NCBI RefSeq assembly: GCF_037126465.1
Contig: NW_026999402.1
Location: 186,001 to 250,000 of the forward strand
Direction: 5' to 3'
DNA: 64,000 nt
Source: Ornithodoros turicata
Lineage: Eukaryota; Arthropoda; Arachnida; Ixodida; Argasidae
Shown here: one piece after another, positions 12,113 to 21,639 of the stretch
How the letters are laid out: each line of letters starts with the position of its first letter
Position numbering within the stretch: the stretch's first letter is position 1
The notes under the pieces: model-generated
What the model was told of the DNA's origin: nothing
Seen by the model: the letters and a program-made list of their open reading frames with translations, nothing else
Databases searched by the model: none
Made by a program: the position numbers and the translations under genes

Positions 12113-12239
12113 AGAAAAGGAAAGGAAACGAGAAAAACTTCTAGTTTTATGTCTTTTGTCCAGGCACAGAGGGCTTTTAATATGAAACACCTATCCGCAC
12201 GAGTTTTCAGTTTATGAAACTGACATTTACAGTTTTCAT

Positions 12240-12400
12240 ACTCTGTTCACGTTTTGCGAAGTCACCGGATTTCGATCCTTATTGTGAACGACTCATTATA
12301 ATTCGTTCTCCACCTCACCACCAGCACTGGGGTAACGTATCGCCCCTGTGATGAAATTCATCATCTCAAAAGAAAGAAATTATAATCACCTCAAAATGAA
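12240..12400 (+). repeat. LINE 3' UTR fragment
   Basis: The stretch GATTTCGATCCTTATTGTGA through CCACCAGCACTGGGGT and GATGAAATTCATC parallels 60,730-60,830, which lies directly after the stop codon of another LINE copy. It therefore appears to be an orphan LINE 3' end in plus orientation. Confidence 0.55.
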
Positions 12401-12656
12401 GTCGTGGTTGTTGATAAACGGTGCTGCAATAGGTAAACTCGATTTAAACGTCAGCAACGGCCATCCATGTTTGCACTAGCTCTTGTTTGAGATCCTTAGC
12501 CTTTCTGATTCACGCTGACAACACTGACTGCCACGTCAAGTTTCAGCGTCACACACACACACACACAGATAGATGGGTCGGGCGATTCACCGCCGCTGAG
12601 GCGGTACACTGCCCTATTTCGCGTTGGGGGAGGATGAAGGGATGATGATGGGGCTT

Positions 12657-13650
12657 TCAAAGAGCCGTCGCCAGACCGGTGGAGCACAAGTACTCTGCCA
12701 GAAGACGAAGACCCTGCGTCTGTTGGGCAGCGTTCGACCACGTACCGATGATCTTCGCTAGGTTGAACGGCCGCTTGTCAATGCGTTGCATAGAGAGTTC
12801 CATTAGGGCACGCTCGTGGTGGTATTGCCCACAAGCCAGGATGACGTGGCTGAGGTCGCCGTGCACTCCACAAGTGGGGCAGAGGGAAGACGAGGTGGAG
12901 CCGAGACGGTGTTGAAAGGCAGGTGTAAAGGCAACATTGAGCCTCATGCGGTGGAAGAGAGCAGTTAAGGGGCGCGGTAGTCACGGACGAAGGACGAGAG
13001 AAAGCGTGGGGTCTACATCAGAGAGAAGGGAGTGAGCTATGTCGTGTTCCCACTGGGCCTGCACCTGGGGACCGGTGAGTGACGACAGGAGGTGTCTTCG
13101 GTCGCCCGACGACATCATTACCGGGGAAAAAGCTGCGTGCTGATGGGCGTTCAACGCGGCTCTGTCTGGTTCTTCGTTGCCACTGATACCGACATGTCCG
13201 GGGATCCACTGCAATACTACAGTGTGCCCTGCAATGTTCGCCTTCTTATAAGCTTGCAGGATGTCAAAAACAACAGGACCGAGGAGTCCACGTATCCCCA
13301 AGTTGGCCACACACTGGAGCGCGGGTCTTGAGTCTGTAAAGACGACCCAGGCCTGAGCTGGACTGGCTGATATTTTTTGCGTAGCAAATAGAATGGCGTA
13401 GAGCTCGGCACACGTAGACGATGTTCTGTGAGAAAGACGGTGACCACAGGAGACTGACTGAGATGGAATGACAAATGCTGAAGACGATCCACCCCGAGTA
13501 GATGACCCGTCAGTGAAAACTGACGTTGACGCCGTGTAGTTGTCGTTCATCATGCCCAGGGTAAGCTGCTTGGCGACACACGGGGCTGTATCCCTTTTCC
13601 TTCCATGCAGGCCAGGAACAGTTAGGCGGGTGACTGGGCTTGCCAGAGAC
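12657..13650 (-). pseudogene. LINE RNase H and C-terminal zinc-knuckle-like domain
   Basis: Minus-strand translation shows RNase H landmarks: SVFTDGSSTRGG, CAELYAI, VVFTDSRPAL and ISGNEEPDRAA. A C-terminal module follows (MRLNVAFTPAFQHRLG, then CPTCGVHGDLSHVILAC, a C-x2-C-x7-H-x4-C pattern). An in-frame TGA at 12,981-12,983 separates the two parts, and a frameshift near 13,640 separates the domain from RT. The four acidic and histidine positions of RNase H appear mostly kept. Confidence 0.85.
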
Positions 13651-15148
13651 CATGGGGGGCACTGGGAGCCACTGTCTTCACTACGAAACGCGGGACGCTA
13701 GGCTTCAGCTGAGCCATCACCGAGCGGACCTTGCAGTGCTTGCGCCTCAAGATCTTCGATACGAGCGGGTGCCGCCGATGATAAGATAAAAGGCGGAGGA
13801 AAAGTCGGCAGGTCTCACCGTAGCGAAGAACCTCCAGCGGGGTGTCCCTCGCTTCAGCAATAACTGCTCGGGTCTCTGCTGCTCGGGGGACGCCGAGGCA
13901 CACACGAAGGCTGCGCGCCAGGAGGCACTGCAGCTTATAATCTGAAGATGTCGGCAGGCCATTAAGCACCGGCAAACTGTACGCGAGGGACCCTCGAGCC
14001 AAAGCCCTGTGGACGGCCAACAGAGAGCTCGTGTCACTGCCCCATCTCAAGCCTGTCAAGCGGCGGATCACTGCAATCCAACGGTGAATCTTGATCTCCA
14101 AGCTTGCAATATGCCTCCGCCAAGAAAGACTAGCATCAACAGTGAGACCGAGGAACCTATGGTGAGACACGTGCTTCAACGGTATGCCAGCAACGGAAAG
14201 CTGGAAGGGACTCATGTTCCGCCTTGTAAAAGGAAGTACTACTGTCTTTTCCGTCGATATGTCTAAGCCCGCCAGTGACAGGTACTGCTGAATAGCACCG
14301 AGGGCGAGTTGGAGGCGTCGCTGGAGGGCAGGACGGGATTTACCGCTGGTCCAGATACAAATGTCATCAGCATAGATGGAGATAGCCACTTTCCTACCGA
14401 CGCAACCTCGAAGGCCAGCCATAACAATGTTGAATAAGATGGGGCTCAGAACACTCTCCTGGGGCACCCCATGGGTCAACTCGACAAAGTCTGTATCCCC
14501 CTGGCTTGTACGGACGAACAGTTCCCGTCCATGAAGGAAATCAGTAAGCCATGAGAGAGCTCTGAAAGGCAGGGCGGCATCAACAAGGCCATGGAGGACA
14601 GAAGCGTGTCTGACAGTATCGTACGCCCGCCTAACTTCGAGAAAGGCAGCCAGCACAGTCTTCTTGCGCACCTTTGCGTCTTCCACAGAAGTCATTAAAT
14701 CGAGTACCGAGTCTATTGCTGCTCTGTGCCGTCGAAAGCCTGGCATTTCTTCCGGGAAGACGCGGCGATGTTCGAGCCACCACTCCAGTCTAGCGAGTAC
14801 CATGCGCTCCATCAACTTCCCAAGGCAGCTAGTCAGGCTCACTGGTCGAAAGGAGGAGAGCTGCGATGGTGGCTTGCCTGGCTTCAATAGCGGAATAACA
14901 CGTGCGCACTTCCAACTGTCGGGTACTTTCCCTGACCTCCATGATTTATTAAATACCTCCAGCAGATACTTCACACATTTCTGATCAAGGTTGCGGAGAG
15001 CCCTATAGGTGACGTTATCCGGACCAGGAGAGGACCAAACCCGAGACAGCAGCAGCGCGTTTCTGAACTCGGCCAGTGAGAAATCCATATCCATGTCCGG
15101 GTCAGTGACTATGGGCGCAGCTTGAATCCGTTCGACTAAGGTAGTCAC
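13622..15148 (-). pseudogene. LINE reverse transcriptase
   Basis: About 508 codons are open. RT landmarks in order are SSPGPDNVTYRAL, RVIPLLKPGK, SSFRPVSLTSCLGKLMERMV, the motif A region AAFLEVRRAYDTV, the motif B region THGVPQESVLSP, the catalytic SIYADDICIW and HRFLGLTVD. The family normally has Asp where this copy has Glu in FLEVRRAYD, and PQGS where this copy has PQES. The codons are GAA and GAG, read directly. The YADD box is intact. The copy encodes a full-length domain but is predicted inactive. It ends with a stop at 13,622 after a frameshift relative to RNase H. Confidence 0.9.
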
Positions 15149-16421
15149 ATGGGAAGAAAACCACGTTGTAGAAAGTCACACGGTGAAGAAAACCACAAGC
15201 CTTCGAAGGAGCGGCAATGGTGTTGCAGAAGGCCTGAGCCACCTCTGCTTCGGACTTTGAGGAGGACAGCGCAAGCGCACCTAAAGGATGCTGGTTCGTG
15301 GGAGGTTCGCTTAAACTTCTTGCCACTCGCCAGATCTTCGCAGGGCTGTCAAAAGATGACAACGATCCGCAGAACTGCCTCCAGCGCTTACGATCAATCG
15401 CAGCCAGCTCCTTAGTGACTGCCTTGCACGCGCGGCGGGCTTCTTGGATGTCTTTGAGCAACCCAGTTCGACGAGCTGTGCGCTCGGCGCGTCGACGGTA
15501 TGCCCGCAGCTGCTCAACCCTAGGGTTTGAGCCGAGATGTCCAGGAACGACTTTAACATACTTGCTTGATGAACGAAGGGCCTCCTCGATGCATCCTGCC
15601 ATCTCGTCTGCTGAGAGGTCAGGTCGGGTGCTGGTGGAACACAAGGCGCGAAAGGCTGACCAATCAGTTATCGTTACAACTTTATGCCGGTCTTTCTGAA
15701 GAAATTTTTGAAAACCAATGAAAATGGGAAGATGGTCACTTCCCCGACCGTCCAGGCCAACCGCCCACGACAGATACCTGGATACATCCTTTGAGCACAG
15801 AGAGAGGTCTAGAGAGTCTGGCCGAAAACACCGGCCGAGGAACGTAGATGACCCATCATTGAGAAGATGCAGTCGCAGATCATCTATAACGTCCCCCCAG
15901 ATTTTGCCGCGGGTGTCAACCTTTCTGCTACCACACAAGGGATGGTGTGCGTTGACATCACCAACAACAACAAACGGGGCTGGGAGACAGGCAAATATAT
16001 CCCTAATACTGCGATCTCTGACAGTAGCCGACGGGGGAATGTACAGGCTCACTACAGTCAATACGGTACGGCCCATGCGTACTTTACATTCAATGTAGTC
16101 AAATGGGTCACGTCGAGAGTGAATGAGTGCCGAGGTCAGGTCATTTCTTACGCAGATGATGGTTCGAAACTGCGATGTGTTGTCCAGTTTGTAAGTGCTA
16201 TATCCACTAAGTCGAAAGTCTTGCGGGACATACGCTTCGCAAATAGCAAGTACTGGTGTCTGATGCCGAAGAACGAATGCTTTCAAGTCAGGTGGCTTAT
16301 TCCGAAGGCAACGCGCGTTCCACTGCAATATGGCAGCAGATTTACACGCTTGCTGCATTGTGTGGCAAAAAGAGATTGTCCGCTGCCAGAAGAGCCCATA
16401 CTTCAGGCAACTGGGAAGCAC
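15102..16421 (-). pseudogene. LINE endonuclease domain and linker
   Basis: APE-type endonuclease motifs are in order: ILQWNARCLRNK at the start, AICEAYV (catalytic Glu region), VVGDVNAHHPLCGS, SLDLSLCSKD and GSDHLPIF, which includes the terminal Ser-Asp-His. A basic linker with RVEQLRAYRRRAE and DRKRWRQFC follows. The true start is unclear, because the first ATG lies within truncated sequence. The frame departs from the RT frame at a 31-bp near-tandem duplication (15,143-15,173); the last 14 or so residues of this frame are therefore artefactual. Confidence 0.85.
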
Positions 16422-16480
16422 CAGGGAAAGCGGCGCCGACAGCCTTCAAAGCGACAAAAACCAGCTTTGTATGTTACTGC

Positions 16481-17127
16481 TCGTGAAGTGAGGTCGGGCG
16501 GGTGGTTGTTGTCGCCACCCTATATTTTATATTTTTATAGGTCGCTGGGTAGCAGAGAGGACGGATCACTGCGCTAGAGAAAAGCCAATGAAGCACGCCT
16601 GCATGTAGGTAGCCCGCAAAGAGATTCTGCCTGTTTGTGCGAATGAAAATTTTCCTCGGGCTTCTGAAGACGTGGATCAGGCGTAGTGTTCCGTTGCGTC
16701 CCAAATTGTTAATGCGAATGATCTTCTTGTGCACCTTTACGTCATAGAAAACACCGAGAATGGGCTTGAGGAACGTGCAAATGTTTGAAAAGGTTTGCTC
16801 CTATTTTCCTTACCAGACAGACATTGCCGTCGGGACGTCTTGCGATCTTGTGGGGACGTGCGTAGCAGTAAAAATGGCAGCCGAATGGTCCCCTGGAATT
16901 CTGCATGCAAGTCAATTACGGTTACTTGTAACATGTCATGCTATACGGTGATGTGCAGAAAGAGATGCTTGAATGTGATATACGAGCATGGGATTGCGCG
17001 CAGAAGAGAACGCCGGACTATTTAGTACATTATTTCCACCACTTTCCCGTTTGCGGCTGCTTTAGTTTTGGTCTTTACTACTTCTGCGTGGCAAATGCTT
17101 CTCAAAGAACAAAGACTGAATACAGTG
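16481..17127. other. Intergenic, no gene recognised
   Basis: Short open frames on both strands show no recognisable motif. It lies between the LINE 5' truncation point and the 17,128 transposon. Confidence 0.4.
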
Positions 17128-18419
17128 CACTCTAAATCGTTGTACACCTTAAAAGGTGTAAATCAAAATGTTCATGGCGCACACCTTTTAAGGTTTATTT
17201 TAACACCCTCATTGCAATTGAGGTGTAAAGGGTGTAATGCCGAATAAAACTGTTGGGTTTGTGGCTATATGCTGGTAACAGTGTTTTCACAATTACCAGC
17301 ATATTGCGTATAATCACACTGAGGTCCATATATGTATGCACATCAAGGTGACTAAATATGTGTGTAACCATGCACAGCCGACCTACAGACAATCATGTAT
17401 GGCGTGGCAGCTGTGCATCGCAATGAAGCATAGCAGCTGTATATAGCTTTTCGTGAAACTGTAGACCTTCTCATGAGCAGGCACCTCCTCCATATGCATG
17501 TTCATTACTTAGAACGCTGCGTATTTCTTCAAGGCTTTGCAGTGTTGTACCCACAAATACCTAACCCCTGTAAAATGCATTACGTTGTTCATTATCGGCA
17601 ACTCATCAGGATGTTTGGTCCTTTCCTATCTGTATGGTTGTACGCGTTTCGAAGGGAAACACCAGCATTTTAAAGATGTTGCTAGCAAAAATCGACATTT
17701 TAAGAACATAACCCTTTCATTAGAAAGAAGACATCAATTTTATCAAATGTATGTGTGGTCGCAGCCCTTCATGAGAAATGCCACATCTACTGATGGTTCG
17801 AAGGATGTACTACTTCAACGTGCCCCAGAAGCAATTCAGAGCTACATTCATGACCGTGATATTCACGCAAAATCTATAGCCTATGTGAAAAGTGCAGTTG
17901 ATAATTATAACACATTTGCTATTGGCTTGGCAAAGAATCTTCCGAGGAGGACTTATCCGTGTTCATTGAGATTGCAGGCATACATCTTATTAACTCTGAT
18001 ACAATTTTTCTCATACAAACATTTCCTATAGTTGAGTATGGTGAGCACTATCATGTTCTGTCTCGCAATGAGGAGCAACGTGTTTTAAAAAAATTACGCA
18101 CTATCTCAACAGATCTTCTAAACCTGCATGCATTACCAGATGGTAGACGTGTTGTAAGTCCAGGGCATGCACTTTTGTAATGTAACTTCCTGCTCCCTGT
18201 TGTTGTATGTATTTACTTTTGTTCATGTGAACGAAAACAAACGTACTCCCTTTCTACACCCAAGCGACACACTATCACCATATATTTCACCTGAGGGTGT
18301 AGTACACCATTGTTACACCCTCAGGAACTTCCAAAACAAAGTTGTAGGGTGTGAAAGGGGTGTGATCTTTGTTAATACACCTATTTTACACCTTTAAAAG
18401 TGCGAAACGATTTAGAGTG
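17128..18419 (+). mobile_element. DNA transposon with CACTCTAAATCG inverted termini
   Basis: The left end CACTCTAAATCGTTGTACACC is mirrored at the right end by a tail finishing CGATTTAGAGTG, giving a 1,292-bp element. Subterminal copies of ACACC/GGTGT are dense at both ends (17,150-17,240 and 18,285-18,400). The interior encodes transposase remnants at 17,510-18,180. No clean target duplication is visible. CAC/GTG ends and dense subterminal repeats recall the CACTA (EnSpm/CMC) group, but this is inference. Confidence 0.65.
17510..18180 (+). pseudogene. Transposase-like protein remnant, frameshifted
   Basis: One frame gives LYPQIPNPCKMHYVVHYRQL and FGPFLSVW. After a frameshift near 17,630 a second frame gives CTRFEGKHQHFKDVA, HFKNITLSLERRHQ and more; a third segment (17,959-18,180) continues past another break. 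The arrangement HYxxHYP, FGPL, MRFEAKHxxFK, FKNI, LAxRHQ is one I associate with a widespread animal transposon-encoded protein of uncertain superfamily. No start codon or complete domain is present. Confidence 0.5.
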
Positions 18420-18427
18420 TAACACAA

Positions 18428-18640
18428 AACATCACGTAATACAATGCATCACGTGAGCAACCGTCATATAATAAACAGGAAAGAGAAAGTGTACGGGTAA
18501 ATGAGACATTCGGAGAATTGGGGTTCAAAAGATTTGGTGGTGAAAAAACGGGGGCACAGGTGGATGTCTAGTCGCGTACGAGGAGAACACAGCTTTTGTT
18601 GAACTGCGTGGGAAGGCCGCGTGCCGCAAAACAGTGTGAA
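18428..18640 (-). repeat. Inverted copy of the PLE 3' tail at its 5' side
   Basis: The sequence from about 18,428 to 18,640 is the reverse complement of 26,010-26,222, which lies downstream of the GIY-YIG stop codon. Matching landmarks are CACGTGAGCAACCGTCA, GAGACATTCGGAGAATTGG and GAGGAGAACACAGCTTTTGT. Identity is very high. It fits the known tendency of PLE insertions to carry an inverted, truncated tail fragment upstream. Confidence 0.85.
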
Positions 18641-18773
18641 CGCTCCAGTGAACTCAGTTGAGGCCACCATCACCTCCAGAACCACATCTGCTCTAAGTGC
18701 GCGTAGACAACCCACCAAGAAACTTCGGAACGTCACTAGGAGGTGTAACACCAGGAGCTGTCGGTGACTAGAC

Positions 18774-19376
18774 ATGGACAATAACAGGTCTGCTTCCTTC
18801 CTCAAAGCACGTAAATTAATCGATAAGAAAGCTAGATTTGTGTCTCATCTTCATTGCTATTCCGACTGCATAGCACAGAATATTGTTCCCAAAGATTTGC
18901 TTGTTCGTGCATCCCCAGCATTTACATTGCACTCTCCTCGAAGCTCTAGAAGATGGTCTAGCTCATTAAAGCATGCATCCATAGAATTGTTAAAAATTTT
19001 GCGTACTGAGAGTTTGTACCGAATTAAGGATATTGACAACCAACTCCGGCAACTAGCACTAACACTACGGCCCAACGAAGTGTCGGAACTGAGAATATTT
19101 GCGTCTGATAAGCACTCCAAACTACAATCTGTAAAATCCAAGAAAGCTAAACGTGACAAGCTAGACCTCACACCCGTTAATGATCTCAATATCTGCAATA
19201 TTTTAATTGATATTACATATCCCACGGCATGGTCAAATGACATAGTTTTTAATTTGTCCAGTGCCACGCTAAATCAAGCTGATATTAGCGTTTTGTCTAA
19301 GGGTCTTAGCTTCGTCCCCACCCCACCTTCTATTGATGAGTTCGACATACTCAATGATTTACAAAGCTTAGGTAGG
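18774..19376 (+). pseudogene. PLE N-terminal coding region
   Basis: An open frame of about 200 codons begins at the ATG at 18,774 and contains FNLSSATLNQADISVLSKGL and FVPTPPSIDEFDILNDL, which is the conserved stretch before the RT in Penelope-like proteins (LS..ELSVLSKGLKFVPTP). It breaks off at 19,376, directly before CCCAGGCGAAAA, the end of an inserted element. The last few residues of the open frame belong to that insert. Confidence 0.8.
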
Positions 19377-21335
19377 CCCAGGCGAAAATTTTTTTAACTG
19401 GTACCAGTTGAACTGTGTTATCGAACAGGGACCAGTTCAACCGGTCCCAGATCAGCTGGTACCAGTTGGGACAACTGGTCCCTGTTCGATAACACAGTTC
19501 ACCCAGTCCCAGTTGCAACCGGTCCCAGTTGAGACTGGGACCGGTTAGAAACCAGCTGGGCCAACTGGTACCAGTTGAGACTGGGACCAGCCAGAAACCA
19601 GTTGGGCCAACTGGTACCAGTTGATCGAACTGGTCCCTGTTCGATAACACAGTTCGCCCAGTCCCAGTTGCAACTGGACCAGTTCGATCAACTGGTACCA
19701 GTTGGCCCAATTGGTTTCTGGCCGGCCCCAGTCTCAACTGGTACCAGTTGGCCCAAATGGTTTCTAACCGGTCGCAGTCTCGACTGAAACTGGTTGCAAA
19801 CCTCATTGTTGAGCTGGGACCGGTTGAAGTGGCTTCACTTAGAGCGGCCTGTTCGGACAAAGGTTAGCTTGTTTGTAACCGGTGCCCCTTTGCAGGGTTG
19901 CTGTTCCCAGCAACGGCAGACCCAAAGAACTGCGGTGCAAAATTGTATTCTATTTGTAGTCAAACATTACACATATTCTAATGTACATGTAGCGTAACTA
20001 TAACGTAATTAAATTATAGCAGTAGATGAACTACAGAGTTACATGGAATAGATAATACTTCATGGTTGATTGGTCCCTTGCTTGACTGCCTTGTGGACAT
20101 CTTGAATCATTTAACAAAGTATTTGAGATGTTTTTAATAGCACACGATGGATCGATATTTTCCTTTGAGCCCCAGCAGCTTAAGGTTTCTGGAAAGTTGA
20201 AAAGGCACAAGTGAATATGCATTCAATTGCAACATGTAATTGTAGTGTGTGCCTGGACAGTCACTCAATTTGAGCAGTCGTGGCCCCAGAAAGTACGCGA
20301 ATCTCTCAACATTTCCGTTGTGCAGTAGTTGGACCTTTCAACTAAGAGATTCGCCGGCTTTCGGGGGTAATGAGAACTACTCTGGCGCACTACGCTAGTT
20401 CGACAACATCCGTGGTATGAAGGATCTAAAACACGAGAATGAACGAAAAAAAAAGCAGAAACAAAAACATGAATGAAAAAAGTTGCTGGTAACGTTAACA
20501 TAAACCGGATGTTACTCGTAAAACGGCGTGCACTTGCAGGTGTCACGAATGTGACGCGGGACAAAGAGAAGAGGTTCTAGTGGAAGTAATATTTCTAAAT
20601 GGTGCACAAGGGAGAAGCACTTAAGCATATAGTACTCACGATATAAAGCGGTCTCCAAAGTTGTAGTCGAGCTGTAATCCTATAACACCCACCCGCACGG
20701 CCGCCGGCGCTCACTGTACTGTCGCACTGTCTTAACTTGCAGACAAATCCTTTAGATTACAAAACCAACGCCTATGTCACACGTCACGCTGAGAACATAA
20801 CAGACAAAAATCGCTGTACAAGCACGCTGCTAAGCAAGCGACAGTTGCACAGTAAACGCGTCATTCAACGCGGGAGAAGGAACGCACAAAATACAAATAT
20901 ATGAGTTCCAAAATAACTTTCGTTAACACTAACGAACTTTACCAAAAATTGAAATACGATTATTTCTACTAATAAAGTTACTTCTGATCGTTTTTATAAC
21001 GTCGTCTTGCAATCTTCATATTAACCTGTCCTGGCACTGAAACCGAAACTTCCCCCCAAATATGTAAACTGGTCCAGCTCGAACTGGCACCACCTCACTT
21101 CCAGTTTCTACCAGTCCAGCTTGAACTGGTACCAGTTCACTTTCCAGTTGCAACCAGTCCAGCTTGAACTGGTACCACAAAGTGCCCAGTTGCCACCAGC
21201 CCAGCTTGAACTGGTACCATTTTACTTTCCAGTTGCCACCAGTTTGGTACTAGTTGGTTCCAGTTGACCACCAGTTGGTGCAAACTGGGAACGAGCTGGT
21301 ACCAGTTGGCTTTCCAGTAAAGGTTTTTCCAGTTT
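19377..21335. mobile_element. Element with CTGGTACCAGTTG subterminal repeats, inserted in the PLE
   Basis: The left end is CCCAGGCGAAAATTTTTTT. Dozens of copies of ACTGGTACCAGTTG and its variants (CTGGGACCGGTTG, AACTGGTCCC) fill 19,397-19,830, and a second cluster of CCAGCTTGAACTGGTACCAG variants fills 21,060-21,330. A diverged partial copy lies inverted at 57,905-58,359, ending TTTCGCCAGGG. The right boundary here is uncertain; CCAGTAGG at 21,328-21,335 is the best candidate. No transposase is recognisable in the interior, so it is presumably non-autonomous. Confidence 0.6.
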
Positions 21336-21591
21336 CCAGTAGGTTTACGGTACGCAACGCGATCTCAGACAGAGCTCACCGAGCATTGTTGGAACACAGA
21401 TCACTCTTTTGACTACGCGAATGCTGTGACCTTAGCCAGGGAACAAAGGTGGGGCCCCAGGAAACTGCTTGAGTAATGGCACCTGCGAGGAGAACCTTCA
21501 GTGTGTAATACCAATCGCGGGCCCCTCCCCGAAGTGTTCGCCGACCTGGTTAAGTAATCCGCTGGTTGCGGTCGCCTCTCATTTTGCTTTC

Positions 21592-21622
21592 ACTGATGAT
21601 GTCCAACGCATGGTTGACGAAA
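21592..21622 (+). ncRNA. Second hammerhead-ribozyme-like core
   Basis: CTGATGA (21,592-21,598) is followed by an imperfect hairpin with loop near GCAT and then by GAAAC (21,618-21,622). This is the CUGAUGA...GAAA order of a hammerhead core. The pairing of the helix is imperfect by eye. A short AT-rich stretch follows. It may mark the tail of another PLE fragment, of which no coding sequence is recognisable here. Confidence 0.4.
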
Positions 21623-21639
21623 CGTCTGCATTAAAATTG

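Larger units (their letters stand above)
12560..16480 (-). mobile_element. Non-LTR retrotransposon (LINE) with EN, RT and RNase H, 5'-truncated and inactive
   Basis: Reading minus strand, the element encodes endonuclease (16,330-15,700), linker, reverse transcriptase (15,142-13,622) and an RNase H plus C-terminal knuckle (about 13,640-12,657). It is followed by a short 3' UTR ending in a TG-microsatellite near 12,565. The domain order fits the I/R1/Jockey group of LINEs that carry RNase H; the exact clade needs a phylogeny. No ORF1 (gag-like) protein is seen upstream, so the copy is 5'-truncated. Lesions: a 31-bp insertion-duplication, a frameshift near 13,640, a nonsense codon at 12,981, and two RT active-site changes. 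Confidence 0.9.

Noticed and set aside
19386..19860. Long open frames made of Gly-Pro-Val-Gln-Leu repeats as a structural protein
   Set aside because: They are translations of the CTGGTACCAGTTG subterminal repeats and occur on both strands.
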